Positions 1-8,994 are shown, counted from the stretch's first letter. The stretch: DNA of 64,000 bases from Sporosarcina ureae (GCF_002101375.1 NZ_CP015207.1:744001-808000), one strand, 5' to 3'. The notes: generated from the sequence alone by a model not told the origin. A program made the numbers and translations.

Positions 1-1
1 A

Positions 2-178
2 GAAGGACCAATCGACGGTTCGTGGATCGTGATGAAACCAGAACCTTACACAAATCACGTAATTTCAATGGACGTATACCGTGGTGGCGTTTCACGCATG
101 AAAGACGGCAAACTCGAGCAATTCGAATTCGCAGCAGATGCGAAAACAGGCACTGTCGTAGAGCTAGTTCGTCAATAA
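2..178 (+). CDS. C-terminal fragment of an unidentified protein
   Basis: The window opens inside a gene. Reading from base 2 gives 58 codons without interruption, ending in TAA at 176-178, and a good terminator follows directly. The fragment begins EGPIDGSWIVMKPEP and ends GTVVELVRQ; it is soluble in character, with alternating hydrophobic and charged residues, and has no membrane segment. I do not recognise the family. It is convergent with ytnP. In B. subtilis the ytnP neighbourhood holds several ytp/yto genes, but I cannot match this tail to any of them. That it is real coding sequence is likely from the open frame, the codon use and the terminator; its function is unknown. Confidence 0.6.
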   Translation, partial: EGPIDGSWIVMKPEPYTNHVISMDVYRGGVSRMKDGKLEQFEFAADAKTGTVVELVRQ

Positions 179-197
179 TCAGTAAGTAAATAGACGT

Positions 198-245
198 AAA
201 GAGGCTATCCGAGTAGTATCTACTTCTTGGGTAGTCTCTTTTTTT
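198..245 (+). terminator. Rho-independent terminator of the left-edge gene
   Basis: A stem AAAGAGGCTATCC (198-210) pairs with GGGTAGTCTCTTT (229-241), allowing two G-T pairs, and is followed by a T-run. It lies 20 bases after the TAA of the left-edge gene. Confidence 0.85.
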
Positions 246-318
246 GTTTAAATGAATTTTAAAAGCGTCCGGCTTAAGATTTTACGTAACTATCTTTTAA
301 AATGTACTTCTCCATACA

Positions 319-353
319 GAAAAAGACAAACCCCTCGTAAAAGGGATCTGTCT
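319..353 (-). terminator. Probable terminator of the ytnP transcript
   Basis: On the minus strand AGACA-gat-CCC pairs with GGG-tt-TGTCT and is followed by five T. It lies about 235 bases past the ytnP stop, so the dispersed repeat at 407-539 would be transcribed as part of the ytnP 3' untranslated region. Confidence 0.55.
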
Positions 354-406
354 CTAGCACTTAATGTTTAACATTGCATAAGGTTTCCAGCTCAAGAACA
401 CAACAC

Positions 407-539
407 CAGTTGATCGTAAGAGGAAGGCGGCGACTCCCGGAGGATCAGCGTGCGCCTTGAGATCCCGCAGAAGCGAAGCGCACGAGGAAGCTCAAGCCAC
501 GCCCTCGGGAAAGCGTCCGCCTGGAACGTCGATCAACTG
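407..539 (+). repeat. Dispersed imperfect palindrome, copy 1
   Basis: A GC-rich 133-base element bounded by the perfect inverted arms CAGTTGATCG (407-416) and CGATCAACTG (530-539). Inside these, GGAAGGCGGCGACTC near the left pairs imperfectly with GAAAGCGTCCGCC near the right, so the whole element can fold into one long hairpin. A second copy in opposite orientation lies at 20388-20520 and shares both inner blocks. From memory, elements of this type (GGCGGCGACTC ... GCGTCCGCC) are common between genes in Bacillaceae and Planococcaceae; their function is unknown. Short open frames cross the element but have no ribosome binding site and are not genes. Confidence 0.8.
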
Positions 540-587
540 CGCACTCCCACTCCCCTCACTAAATCACTTGAACTCGAACTTAATCCC

Positions 588-1433
588 TCACCGAGTACAA
601 GGCAAGCTATCTACAATCGTCTTGCCATCTTCACTAAACTTCGCCATACGATACACCGCATCATGGTAGAAAATAAACCCATACTCATTTGGAAGCGCTT
701 CCTTCATCAAGCGCTCTTTTGCATAAATCGAGTCCATTGGATAATCGTCATAAGCAAGTACCCACAAAGGATTCGAATGCGCATGCGTCGGCATAATATC
801 CGCCATATGAATTAACGTCTCGCCGCCCTGCTCGAGCTTAATTACACAATGCCCATCACTATGGCCACCCGTGTGAATCATCTTAATCCCTGGTACGACT
901 TCAATCTCCTCTTCAAACGTCGCCACTTGGTCTTGAATCGGCTCCCAGTTTTCTTTCCAATACGTATTGCGCGAGCGAATATTGGGTTCTCTCATTTCAT
1001 CCCACTCAACTTGCGAAGTATAGATCTTGGCATTCTTAAATACAGACACTAGCTGATCATTTTCCCACTGCGTCAAACCGGCCGCGTGGTCATTATGAAG
1101 ATGGGACATTAACACGACATCGATATCGTCGGGCGTCATGCCAAGTTCTTTTAAACTTTCCTCCACACGCGTTTCAGTACGTACACCAAGGTTACGCTTT
1201 TGCTTGTCGTTCAATTTACCTTTTCCGATACCGGAATCAATCAAATAATTTTTACTTTGATATTGAATGAGGATTGGATCTGTTCGTAGTTCAATCAAAT
1301 TGTTTTCATCTGCTTCATAGCGTCTTGACCATAGCGCTTTCGGAACGACACCGAACATCGCACCGCCGTCCAAAAAGTTTACGCCACCGTCTAACCACGT
1401 TAGTTTCATATCATGAAAAGTTAGTTGATCCAA
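588..1433 (-). CDS. ytnP: MBL-fold quorum-quenching lactonase YtnP
   Basis: A 281-residue metallo-beta-lactamase-fold hydrolase. The signature [10 protein letters not shown] near residue 110 supplies the HxHxDH zinc ligands, and further histidines ([13 protein letters not shown]) fit the rest of the dinuclear site. Length and the N-terminal LTWLDGG / [12 protein letters not shown] pattern match B. subtilis YtnP, which opens acyl-homoserine lactone rings and interferes with streptomycete signalling. The start is TTG at 1433, chosen because a strong GGGAGG lies seven bases upstream; the first ATG is eight codons further in. It sits next to trmB as in B. subtilis. The enzyme is cytosolic, with no signal peptide. 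Its natural substrate here is not shown by the sequence. Confidence 0.88.
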   Translation of the reverse strand: MDQLTFHDMKLTWLDGGVNFLDGGAMFGVVPKALWSRRYEADENNLIELRTDPILIQYQSKNYLIDSGIGKGKLNDKQKRNLGVRTETRVEESLKELGMTPDDIDVVLMSHLHNDHAAGLTQWENDQLVSVFKNAKIYTSQVEWDEMREPNIRSRNTYWKENWEPIQDQVATFEEEIEVVPGIKMIHTGGHSDGHCVIKLEQGGETLIHMADIMPTHAHSNPLWVLAYDDYPMDSIYAKERLMKEALPNEYGFIFYHDAVYRMAKFSEDGKTIVDSLPCTR

Positions 1434-1460
1434 AATAATTCCTCCCTACATTCCTTTAGT

Positions 1461-1533
1461 AACTGTTATATAGACATTGTACTTTTCCACTGAGCTCTCA
1501 AGCTTCAGCAGAAAAGTACAACGTCCAACAGTT
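1461..1533. other. Long inverted repeat between trmB and ytnP
   Basis: AACTGTT (1461-1467) and a 14-base arm ending TTGTACTTTTC (1474-1487) are mirrored by GAAAAGTACAA (1511-1521) and AACAGTT (1527-1533), with an inner CTGAGCT / AGCTTCAG pairing. It forms a long hairpin with little T-run, so it may be an RNA stability or processing element rather than a terminator. Confidence 0.5.
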
Positions 1534-1555
1534 TTCTACATCTTACCTAGTAGAA

Positions 1556-2200
1556 TTAGCTTTGAAATTGTGCTTCCAGACGATAAATCGGCTGACCTTT
1601 ACTCGAAAACTTCTCTTCGTACTCGGTTAACACATTATCTTCAGGCATGTTTGCGTGTAAATCGAGTGAAACGGATCGTAATTTCATACCATAGTCCGTC
1701 ATGGAGACAAGAGAATATTCAAACAGCGAACGATTATCTGTCTTAAAGTGAATTTCTCCATTCGTCGTCAAAACACCTTCATATTTCGCTAAAAAGTTTG
1801 GATGTGTCAAACGACGCTTTTCATGGCGATCTTTTGGCCATGGATCAGAAAAGTTTAAGTACACACGATTAATTTCTGAATCCGCAAAAATGGACTCCAA
1901 CTCTTCTCCATTGACACGCATCAAACGAAGATTAGCAGGCTTTTCCGCTTCAATTGCTTTCTCTAACGCGGATACGATTACATTATCGAAATGTTCGATG
2001 CCAATATAGTTAACCTCTGGATTCGCCAATGCCATTCCAATGACAAACTGACCTTTCCCTGTACCCACTTCAATATGGATTGGCGCATCGTTTCCGAACT
2101 CTTCAGTCCAACGACCTTTTTTGCCTTCCGGATCCAAAATCAAAACATCCGGATGTTCTGCCATAAAATCTTTAGCCCAAGGCTTATTTCGTAAACGCAT
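1556..2200 (-). CDS. trmB: tRNA (guanine-N7-)-methyltransferase TrmB
   Basis: A 214-residue SAM-dependent enzyme that methylates N7 of G46 in the variable loop of tRNA. Seen in the sequence: the N-terminal MRLRNKPWA typical of the family, the SAM-binding segment [12 protein letters not shown] near residue 41, the acidic residue in YIGIEHF, and the hallmark [15 protein letters not shown] around residues 118-132. The usual length is about 210-220 residues, so it is complete. It starts at ATG 2200; the upstream GAGAGAG is only a modest binding site. It lies just upstream of ytnP on the same strand, as in B. subtilis, and is probably co-transcribed with it. Confidence 0.95.
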   Translation of the reverse strand: MRLRNKPWAKDFMAEHPDVLILDPEGKKGRWTEEFGNDAPIHIEVGTGKGQFVIGMALANPEVNYIGIEHFDNVIVSALEKAIEAEKPANLRLMRVNGEELESIFADSEINRVYLNFSDPWPKDRHEKRRLTHPNFLAKYEGVLTTNGEIHFKTDNRSLFEYSLVSMTDYGMKLRSVSLDLHANMPEDNVLTEYEEKFSSKGQPIYRLEAQFQS

Positions 2201-2236
2201 AATCAGTACACTCTCTCTTTTTCAGTAATTTCTATT

Positions 2237-3208
2237 CTATTGCTCTTCCACTACTTCTTCCGCATCAAACAATCGACTCATCGCTGTAGTTTGTGCATGA
2301 TCCAATAGTGCTTGTGCAGCTTTAAATTGCGTATGTTTCATGGGACTCGGATTACTGCATAACCTTGTCAGCCATTGTTCATATGTTTTGCGATCAATGG
2401 TTGTCACTTCAAATGGAGTGCCCGGATAATCAATATAGCCATTTCTGGAAACAATTAGCTTCTTGATTGGTATTTCCACTTTCGCCGCTCTGAAGAATGA
2501 TGAAACCACTTTCTCCATTCTACTGAGCGCTATCGTTGGATTCAGCACTTTCACTTCCTCTTCACCGAACTTCTTCAGCCAAAACTTTTCGCCACTACCT
2601 ATGTACGCAGCCATTCTTTCATCTTCGAGCACCGTGATGCAATAGCATGTAGTAGGAGCTAACAAGATGATATCCAACTCGACAGGTGCTTTATTGACTT
2701 TGACGATCGGATAATAAAGCAACAAGAAGCTATCAGGTAAACGCAGTGTCAGTTGCTTCAACAAGGGATCAGAGTAATACTTCGGATCTACGCGGGATCG
2801 GTCATGCAATGTGGAACTTGCCCATTTTAATTGGAATTGAAACAATTGATCACGATAGGCTTTTTTTAACTGTTCAACATTTGAAGGCTGACTCGAAATC
2901 GAAGCCTGAAAATCCATATCATTCTCACGATCTTCTACCCTTTCTTCTGAAACAGCAAGTTCATGGGTCAATTCCCCATCTGTTTGTTTACGCCATTTCT
3001 TGAATAACAGCGTATACCACTTTGAACTCTGTTGCACATCTTCCGATAAAGTAGCCGCTTGCTCCGCATATAAATCAACACCGTGCTCCCATTGATTTTT
3101 AATACGTTTCCATTGATAACGTTTCAGGCGGATGAATTGTGTCGGATAGCGAGCTAAGTCATTCTCGTACCGAGAAATATAATCCGCAAGTTTAACTAGC
3201 TGGGCCAT
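2237..3208 (-). CDS. NERD-like (nuclease-related) domain protein
   Basis: A 323-residue soluble protein. The N-terminal third is charged and probably helical. The second half contains PVELDIILLAPTTCYCIT near residue 175, followed by ITVLEDE, which resembles the core of NERD (nuclease-related) domains where an acidic residue and a hydrophobic strand precede the active site. I therefore call it NERD-like; this is a family-level inference and no catalytic activity can be claimed. Its start lies inside the end of dat: the two frames overlap by 17 bases, so translation is probably coupled and both belong to one operon. No membrane segment or signal peptide is visible. Confidence 0.6.
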   Translation of the reverse strand: MAQLVKLADYISRYENDLARYPTQFIRLKRYQWKRIKNQWEHGVDLYAEQAATLSEDVQQSSKWYTLLFKKWRKQTDGELTHELAVSEERVEDRENDMDFQASISSQPSNVEQLKKAYRDQLFQFQLKWASSTLHDRSRVDPKYYSDPLLKQLTLRLPDSFLLLYYPIVKVNKAPVELDIILLAPTTCYCITVLEDERMAAYIGSGEKFWLKKFGEEEVKVLNPTIALSRMEKVVSSFFRAAKVEIPIKKLIVSRNGYIDYPGTPFEVTTIDRKTYEQWLTRLCSNPSPMKHTQFKAAQALLDHAQTTAMSRLFDAEEVVEEQ

Positions 3209-4076
3209 TTGATTCTCTTTCCTTATGATTACCAGACACGACTAACTTAGGAATTTGCGCCTCAAATGCTACTTGTAACTTTCTCGTCAACGGTCCTGGA
3301 ACTCCTTGTCCGATAGGTTGTTGATCAATCGTCACAACCGGTGTGATTTCAGCATTTGTAGACGTATAGAAAAACTCATCCATTTCTAACGCTTGCGGTA
3401 GTGTAAATGCTTCTTCTTTCACCGGAATAGCTAAATTTTCCGCTATCTGTAATACGACACGACGAGTAATTCCATTAAGAATGAAATGATTGGCAGGATG
3501 TGTATAAAGGATACCATCTTTTATACCGAATGCATTGGAGGATGAGCCTTCACGCACCAATCCGTCTCGTACAAACAGTGCCTCTTGACATCCATGATCA
3601 AACGCCTCTTGTTTCGCCATGACATTACCAAGCAGATTTAAACTTTTTATATCGCAGCGAAGCCAGCGCATATCTTCAACAGACTTCATAGCAGCACCTT
3701 GTTGAAGAAATTGCATAGGACGTGCATTTTCTACGGCATAGCCAATCATGACTGGCACACTGTTTTCTGGGAAATGATGTGCACGTGGCGCAACACCGCG
3801 TGTGACTTGTATATAAATATGTCCAACAGATATTTGATTATCAGACTGTAGCTTCTGTACGATCTCGAGTAGCTCATCGATTGTATACGACAGGCCCACA
3901 CGTATTTTTTCTGCACTCTCAAGTAATCTCTCTAAATGCTCTTTCGCTGTATACAATGCGCCATCATATACTTTAATGACTTCATAGACCCCATCACCAA
4001 ATACATAACCACGATCATTCACGGATACATTCATTTTATCTTCTGTTAGGAATTCCCCATCTTTGAAATAGATCAC
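3192..4076 (-). CDS. dat: D-amino-acid transaminase Dat
   Basis: A 294-residue PLP enzyme of the branched-chain aminotransferase fold (fold type IV) that interconverts D-alanine and 2-oxoglutarate with pyruvate and D-glutamate, supplying D-amino acids for peptidoglycan. The PLP lysine sits in CDIKSLNLLGN near residue 146, and the family features VNDRGYVFGDGVYEV near the N-terminus, EGSSSNAF and the NGITR segment are all present. The start is GTG at 4076 behind AAGGGTGG. Its 3' end overlaps the NERD-like gene by 17 bases. A weak binding site and GTG start suggest modest translation. Closely related aminodeoxychorismate lyases are an alternative, but the lysine context and length favour Dat. 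Confidence 0.9.
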   Translation of the reverse strand: MIYFKDGEFLTEDKMNVSVNDRGYVFGDGVYEVIKVYDGALYTAKEHLERLLESAEKIRVGLSYTIDELLEIVQKLQSDNQISVGHIYIQVTRGVAPRAHHFPENSVPVMIGYAVENARPMQFLQQGAAMKSVEDMRWLRCDIKSLNLLGNVMAKQEAFDHGCQEALFVRDGLVREGSSSNAFGIKDGILYTHPANHFILNGITRRVVLQIAENLAIPVKEEAFTLPQALEMDEFFYTSTNAEITPVVTIDQQPIGQGVPGPLTRKLQVAFEAQIPKLVVSGNHKERESNGPAS

Positions 4077-4452
4077 ACAACCGCCACCCTTCTTATATGA
4101 AACCTCAAGCCAAATTACCGCCAGTTTCTTCTTTTTCTATTTTCACATGTTTATCGAATAAAATCAATTAGACCTTAAAAGAGTGAATACCCTTTTTCTA
4201 GTTGTCTACAAACTAACGCTAACTCGGTAACTAGTAATCTATGTATTCTAATTTATTCAAAAGTATAAGCGAAAACATGTGCGCTTTTACGTAAAATACG
4301 TTATACTACTATTGTCAGAATCATTCACTTACTATTCTGGCATAGCGTAACCATAAGGAGCAGATCAGGAAAGATAATGTCAAAGAATACCCCAACAGTC
4401 TTCTTTTGCAAGGTTGGCGTGAAAATATGAAGATGAAGGAGTGGTTTCTTAG
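4077..4452. other. Divergent promoter region of dat and ytzE
   Basis: 376 bases with no sure gene. A -10-like TATACT lies near 4302 for rightward transcription. A 17-codon frame ATG 4377 to TGA 4430 (begins MSKNTPTVFF) with AGGA six bases upstream precedes ytzE and could be a leader peptide; this is weak. The ytzE ribosome binding site AAGGAG lies near 4436-4441, about 11 bases before its ATG. Confidence 0.4.
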
Positions 4453-4674
4453 ATGAACCCAGCTACCGATCGCATGTTAATTCGTATCAAAGATGTCTAT
4501 CTGTTCATTCGAGATAACGGAAAAGTAACAACGGAGGCCGTGGCGGATGAATTCAATATTTCACCCCGCACTGCTCAACGTGACTTAAACGTTCTCGAGT
4601 ACAATGAATTGATTAAGAGCTCAGTCCGCGGCGAATGGACGACGACTTCCAAGAAAGTGAAATTATCTTCCTGA
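4453..4674 (+). CDS. ytzE: DeoR-type helix-turn-helix protein YtzE
   Basis: A 73-residue protein made of little more than one winged helix-turn-helix: the recognition region is TEAVADEFNISPRTAQRDLNV around residues 29-49, typical of the N-terminal DNA-binding half of DeoR-type regulators. It lacks the sugar-phosphate-sensing C-terminal domain of full DeoR proteins. The size and the opening MNPATDRMLIRIK match B. subtilis YtzE, whose target is unknown. It stands alone on the plus strand between dat and ytzG, and ends at a bidirectional terminator. Being so small it may act as a dimeric DNA-binding cofactor; that is inference. Confidence 0.85.
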   Translation: MNPATDRMLIRIKDVYLFIRDNGKVTTEAVADEFNISPRTAQRDLNVLEYNELIKSSVRGEWTTTSKKVKLSS

Positions 4675-4705
4675 TTTAGCCTCCTATATACACATTTACA
4701 ACGCA

Positions 4706-4737
4706 AAAAAGGCTGACGCTTTTGCATCAGCCTTTTT
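4706..4737. terminator. Bidirectional terminator between ytzE and ytzG
   Basis: AAAAAGGCTGA (4706-4716) and TCAGCCTTTTT (4727-4737) form a perfect 11-bp stem with A- and T-runs on both sides. Its right arm overlaps the ytzG stop codon. Confidence 0.9.
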
Positions 4738-5458
4738 GCTTGGAACGATCTAGCTCTTTTAATTGCAGCAATTCCGCTTCTGTTAGCTCACGGTATTTCC
4801 CTAGTTCTAAATCCGGATCTAATTCAAGCGGCCCCATGGTTAAACGCTTCAAATACACCACTTTTTTCCCTACCGCTTCAAACATCCGCTTCACTTGATG
4901 AAACTTGCCTTCTGTAATCGTCAGTTCAATCTCCGACTCTTCAGCAGCATGCAATATGTGGAGAATGCCTGGCTTCGTTTCATAAGCATCGTCTAAAATC
5001 ACTCCACGCGCAAAAGCTTCGGTATCTTCTTCCGTTACCATTCCAGCCACTCTCGCATAATACGTTTTCGGCACTTCTTTCTTCGGTGATAATAAATTAT
5101 GTGCAAGCTTCCCGTCATTCGTCAGCAGCAATAACCCTTCTGTATCCTTATCCAAACGACCTACGGGAAACGGCTCAAAATGGCGTTCTTCATTTCCAAG
5201 CAAATCCACGACTGTTTGATCCCGGTTGTCTTCTGTCGCAGATAAGACGCCAGGCGGTTTATGCATCATCAAGTAGATGAATTCTCTATAGACGACTTCT
5301 TCACCGAGCAATGAAATCGCGTCTGAATTTGGATCCACGTGCTGGGCAGGATCTTTCATCACTGCCCCATTGACCCGAATCATTCCTTTTTTCAACAGTT
5401 GTCGAACTTCTTTACGTGAACCATAACCTGTATTTGATAATAATTTATCGAGTCTCAT
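4727..5458 (-). CDS. ytzG: RsuA/RluB-family rRNA pseudouridine synthase YtzG
   Basis: A 243-residue RNA pseudouridine synthase. It has an N-terminal S4 RNA-binding domain (MRLDKLLSNTGYGSRKEV, residues 1-60), then the catalytic domain with GRLDKDTEGLLLLTNDG around residue 100, whose aspartate is the nucleophile, and the family end motif EGKFHQVKRMF. Length fits the RsuA group, which modifies U516 of 16S rRNA in E. coli; the exact target here is not shown. It starts four bases after the murJ stop (5462), so murJ and ytzG form an operon, as in B. subtilis. Translation is probably coupled. Confidence 0.88.
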   Translation of the reverse strand: MRLDKLLSNTGYGSRKEVRQLLKKGMIRVNGAVMKDPAQHVDPNSDAISLLGEEVVYREFIYLMMHKPPGVLSATEDNRDQTVVDLLGNEERHFEPFPVGRLDKDTEGLLLLTNDGKLAHNLLSPKKEVPKTYYARVAGMVTEEDTEAFARGVILDDAYETKPGILHILHAAEESEIELTITEGKFHQVKRMFEAVGKKVVYLKRLTMGPLELDPDLELGKYRELTEAELLQLKELDRSKQKG

Positions 5459-5461
5459 TGA

Positions 5462-7078
5462 TTATCCTCCAAGTCCAAAGCGTCTCATAATACGTGTTAG
5501 ACGATCTCCAAATAATTGTTGTGCAAGTCCTGATTTGATAGCCAAGAATCCATAAATCACCATTCCGACGCCTGATCCAATCATGACATACAACAAAGCT
5601 TGCCAACGTCCTACTGGAATGTGTACCATGTTTAATCCTTTATTCGTCAGCCAAACGCCAGCAAACATCACTGCGTTGAAAGCCAATATCAAAAACAAGC
5701 GTCTGATAACCATTTCAGATTTATAATTCAATGCTTTTTTGATGACGAATAAGTTGATACACACCGCTACCGAGTAGCCAATTGCGGTGGCTATAATTGC
5801 GCCGTTCACTTCAAACATTTTAATGAGTGGAATGTTGATCAGCATTTTCACTAGCAACCCGAGCAATGAAGTGAAGACGATCCATTTATGATGATCAATT
5901 CCTTGCAAGATGGCAGCCGTTACGGTGAACATCGCAAATAGAATCGCTACCGGTGCATAGGATGCTAAAACACTCGCTCCTGCCACATCATACGCATATA
6001 AGAATTGATAGACTTCACTGCTTAAGACCATTAACCCAATGACCATTGGAATCGTTAAGAACAGCATGATCTGATACGTTTGATCGAGTGAACGTGTGAT
6101 GCCCTTTTCATTGTTAGACGTATAATCTTTCGTGATAATCGAGATGAGCGCCATAGAAAACCCTGTCGCGACCATCACGGGAATCATCACGATCTTATGT
6201 GTTAAAAAGTTCAGTTTTGTTAAATATAAATCGGAAACACTTGAAAGTCCGATTGATTTCATAGCGCCGTTGAATGTGATCATGTCGACAAATTGATAAA
6301 TCGGATTAATCGTACCGACCAATACAAATGGCAATACGTACGCGAGCACTTCCGTATAAATTTGTTTCAACGACACCGAACTCGCTGGCGGACTATTTGA
6401 TAATAAATAATCAAATTCATCCTGATATCTTTTCCAGTAATAGTAGAGACTCCATAAACCAGCGAGCGCTCCGATAAATGCAGCAAACACTGCAAACTGC
6501 ACAGCGATTTTTGGTGATAAATCCAGTACGTTGACGACTAGGAAAGCTCCAACGAGCACAACAACAATTCGTACAATCTGTTCAATTAATTGGGAAACAG
6601 AAGTCGGTTCGAACTTTTGATAGCCTTGTAAAAAACCGCGTCCAATACTGAGTAACGGAACAGCAAGCAGCGCAAAGCTAACCCATCGGATAACGGTTGT
6701 GATATCCTGTACGGTGAAAATCTGTTCATCACTTTTAATGACAAGTTGCGCAATAGGATTCGCAAGTAAAAACAATGCAAGAAATGATAGGAAGCCCGTA
6801 ATCGACATGACAAGCATACCCGATTTCATTAATTTCCTGCCGGTCGCATAATCGCCTAGTGCATTATACTTCGAGACGAATTTCGATATTGCCAGCGGAG
6901 CCCCAGATACTGCTACTGCTAGCGCTAGATTATAAGGTATGTATGCATATTGATAGAGACCGACACTCTTTTCTCCAACGATTGCATAAAACGGAATTAC
7001 ATAGAGTAAGCCGAGTGCCTTCGATAAAAATAAGCCAATCGTTAAAATGGCCGTGCCTTTCAATAAATTTGATGCCAT
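5462..7078 (-). CDS. murJ: Lipid II flippase MurJ (YtgP), MOP superfamily
   Basis: A 538-residue polytopic membrane protein of the MOP/MATE flippase superfamily with about 14 hydrophobic segments. It starts GTAILTIGLFLSKALGL, a pattern shared with polysaccharide exporters and MurJ-type proteins, and has the expected length for B. subtilis YtgP (about 540 residues), which was shown genetically to be a MurJ-type lipid II flippase. It would move the peptidoglycan precursor across the cytoplasmic membrane. It is followed directly by ytzG. An alternative annotation as a generic polysaccharide biosynthesis protein is common in databases; gene order favours MurJ/YtgP. Confidence 0.88.
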   Translation of the reverse strand: MASNLLKGTAILTIGLFLSKALGLLYVIPFYAIVGEKSVGLYQYAYIPYNLALAVAVSGAPLAISKFVSKYNALGDYATGRKLMKSGMLVMSITGFLSFLALFLLANPIAQLVIKSDEQIFTVQDITTVIRWVSFALLAVPLLSIGRGFLQGYQKFEPTSVSQLIEQIVRIVVVLVGAFLVVNVLDLSPKIAVQFAVFAAFIGALAGLWSLYYYWKRYQDEFDYLLSNSPPASSVSLKQIYTEVLAYVLPFVLVGTINPIYQFVDMITFNGAMKSIGLSSVSDLYLTKLNFLTHKIVMIPVMVATGFSMALISIITKDYTSNNEKGITRSLDQTYQIMLFLTIPMVIGLMVLSSEVYQFLYAYDVAGASVLASYAPVAILFAMFTVTAAILQGIDHHKWIVFTSLLGLLVKMLINIPLIKMFEVNGAIIATAIGYSVAVCINLFVIKKALNYKSEMVIRRLFLILAFNAVMFAGVWLTNKGLNMVHIPVGRWQALLYVMIGSGVGMVIYGFLAIKSGLAQQLFGDRLTRIMRRFGLGG

Positions 7079-7229
7079 AATTGATTCCTTCCATTCCTAA
7101 AGAGATTCTTGTATAGTTTACCCCTCGACACGCTTTTGCACAATCTTTATCTACAGTCCAAATCAAAAAGCAACCAAGCCCATATAGTGTATAATGAAAG
7201 ACAAAATGAAATGAAAGAGTGGTTCTACA

Positions 7230-8495
7230 ATGTATGATGTTATCGTAATTGGTGGCGGACCTTCAGGTTTAATGGCCTCCATTGCAGCCGCCGAACAAAA
7301 AAAACGGGTTTTATTGATTGAGAAAGGACGGAAACTCGGCAACAAACTAGCCATTTCAGGCGGTGGTCGCTGCAACGTCACAAATCGACTATCACAAGAA
7401 GAAATTATTAAACATATCCCGGGAAACGGGAAGTTTTTATATGGACCATTCTCCGTCTTTAACAACCAGGATATCATCCACTACTTCGAAGGTCTTGGCG
7501 TTCCGTTAAAAGAAGAAGATCACGGGCGGATGTTTCCCGTTTCAAATAAGTCTAAAGACGTCGTAAACGCCCTATTGAATCAGATGGATGAACTAGGCGT
7601 GGACATACGATTGGAAAGCCGAGTACAGAAATTAATTATGGATGACGAAAAGGTTCTCGGCGTTCGGTTAGAAGACGGTGAAGAAATACGCGCTCATGCA
7701 GTAGTCGTTGCAGTTGGCGGCAAAGCCGTTCCACAAACAGGCAGCACTGGTGATGGATACCCCTGGGCTGAACGAGCGGGCCACACCGTAACGACATTGT
7801 ACCCGACCGAAGTTCCGTTGCTGTCACGCGAACCATTTATTGTCTCAAAAGATTTACAAGGTCTTGCGTTACGTGACGTGAAAGTGTCTGTAGTAAATAA
7901 AAAAGGGAAAACGCTTGTTACCCATCAAATGGACATGCTCTTCACCCATTTCGGATTAAGTGGCCCTGCGATTTTACGTTGCAGCCAATATGTTGTCAAA
8001 GAGCAGATGAAGAACGGCAAACAGCCCGTCTTGCTGCAAATTGATTCAATACCTGATCAACATGAAGAACAATTGACACAAACCATCGCAAACATTTTAA
8101 AAGACGAACACAAAAAGCAAGTGAAAACTTCATTAAAAGGTCTCGTGCCTGAACGATGGTTGCTATTTTTATTGAAGAAAGCAGAAATCGAGGAAACCGA
8201 AATCGGCCTAGATATTAAGCGTGAGGCTATACGTACACTCGCAAAGCTCCTTAAGACATTCCCTGTACACATTACAGGTACGCAACCGATCGAGAAGGCT
8301 TTCGTTACGGGCGGCGGTGTTTCTGTAAAAGAAGTAGAACCAAAGACGATGGCTTCACGTAAAAAAATAGGATTATTCTTCTGTGGAGAAATTTTAGATA
8401 TCCACGGATATACGGGCGGCTATAATATTACTGCTGCTCTTGTGACAGGACGTCTGGCGGGAATGAATGCGGGATTATTGAGCCGAACGGAATAA
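7230..8495 (+). CDS. ytfP: HI0933-family NAD(P)/FAD-dependent oxidoreductase YtfP
   Basis: A 421-residue flavoprotein. The N-terminal [16 protein letters not shown] is the Rossmann dinucleotide fold for FAD, an acidic residue (LIEKGRK) binds the ribose, and [10 protein letters not shown] is characteristic of the HI0933/YhiN family. C-terminal [14 protein letters not shown] closes the FAD site. The reaction is not known for this family. It starts at ATG 7230 behind AAAGAGTGG, with TATAAT at 7190-7195 as a likely -10. The stop is seven bases from the tandem array at 8503. B. subtilis YtfP lies in the same neighbourhood. Confidence 0.85.
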   Translation: MYDVIVIGGGPSGLMASIAAAEQKKRVLLIEKGRKLGNKLAISGGGRCNVTNRLSQEEIIKHIPGNGKFLYGPFSVFNNQDIIHYFEGLGVPLKEEDHGRMFPVSNKSKDVVNALLNQMDELGVDIRLESRVQKLIMDDEKVLGVRLEDGEEIRAHAVVVAVGGKAVPQTGSTGDGYPWAERAGHTVTTLYPTEVPLLSREPFIVSKDLQGLALRDVKVSVVNKKGKTLVTHQMDMLFTHFGLSGPAILRCSQYVVKEQMKNGKQPVLLQIDSIPDQHEEQLTQTIANILKDEHKKQVKTSLKGLVPERWLLFLLKKAEIEETEIGLDIKREAIRTLAKLLKTFPVHITGTQPIEKAFVTGGGVSVKEVEPKTMASRKKIGLFFCGEILDIHGYTGGYNITAALVTGRLAGMNAGLLSRTE

Positions 8496-8502
8496 TCGTA
8501 TA

Positions 8503-8901
8503 GAGCGGTTGACACGTGCGATTGAGCGGTTAGCGTGCCGCATTGAGCGCTTACCTCGTCCCATAGAGCGGTTAGCGCAACGCTTAGAGCGCTTACCCCG
8601 TCCCATAGAGCGGTTAGCGCGCCGCTTAGAGCGCTTACCCCGTCCCATAGAGCGGTTAACGTGCCGCATTGAGCGCTTACTCCGTCCCATAGAGCGGTTA
8701 GCGCACCGCTTAGATCGCTTACCCCATCCCATAGAGCGGTTAGCGTGTCGCTTTGAGCGCTTACCCCGTCCCATAGAGCGGTTAACGCACCGCTTAGAGC
8801 GCTTACCTCGTCCCATAGAGCGGTTAGCGCAACGCTTAGAGCGCTTACCCCGTCCCATAGAGCGGTTAGCGCGCCACATTGAGCGCTGAACCCACACAAT
8901 A
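8503..8901. repeat. Tandem array of nineteen 21-bp units
   Basis: Nineteen 21-base monomers follow one another without gaps from 8503 to 8901, each starting GAGCG. Two monomer types alternate, one beginning GAGCGGTTAGCG and the other GAGCGCTTACCCCGTCCC, giving a 42-base higher-order unit; the first two monomers break the alternation (both of the first type). Because 21 is a multiple of three, several frames on both strands stay open across it, producing repetitive peptides (for instance WDGVSALS or RIERLPRP), but none has a convincing ribosome binding site. It fills the gap between the convergent ytfP and leuS and would be transcribed as ytfP 3' sequence up to the terminator at 8951. Confidence 0.92.
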
Positions 8902-8950
8902 GAGCACATAATCCAACATGTTGATCGCAAAACGCATGGAATAAAACGAA

Positions 8951-8984
8951 AAAGCCGGTCGGAGAAAAATCTCCAACCGGCTTT
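8951..8984 (-). terminator. leuS terminator (also blocks rightward reading)
   Basis: AAAGCCGGTCGGAGA (8951-8965) pairs with TCTCCAACCGGCTTT (8970-8984), with one internal mismatch. The minus-strand copy ends in a T-run just past the leuS stop; plus-strand transcripts leaving the tandem array would meet the same stem. Confidence 0.88.
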
Positions 8985-8994
8985 CTGCATTTCA

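Noticed and set aside
450..815. Plus-strand frames over the dispersed repeat and ytnP
   Set aside because: They are opposite to ytnP and cover a palindromic non-coding element; no binding site.
8503..8901. CRISPR array
   Set aside because: Units are contiguous 21-mers without spacers and no cas gene is present.
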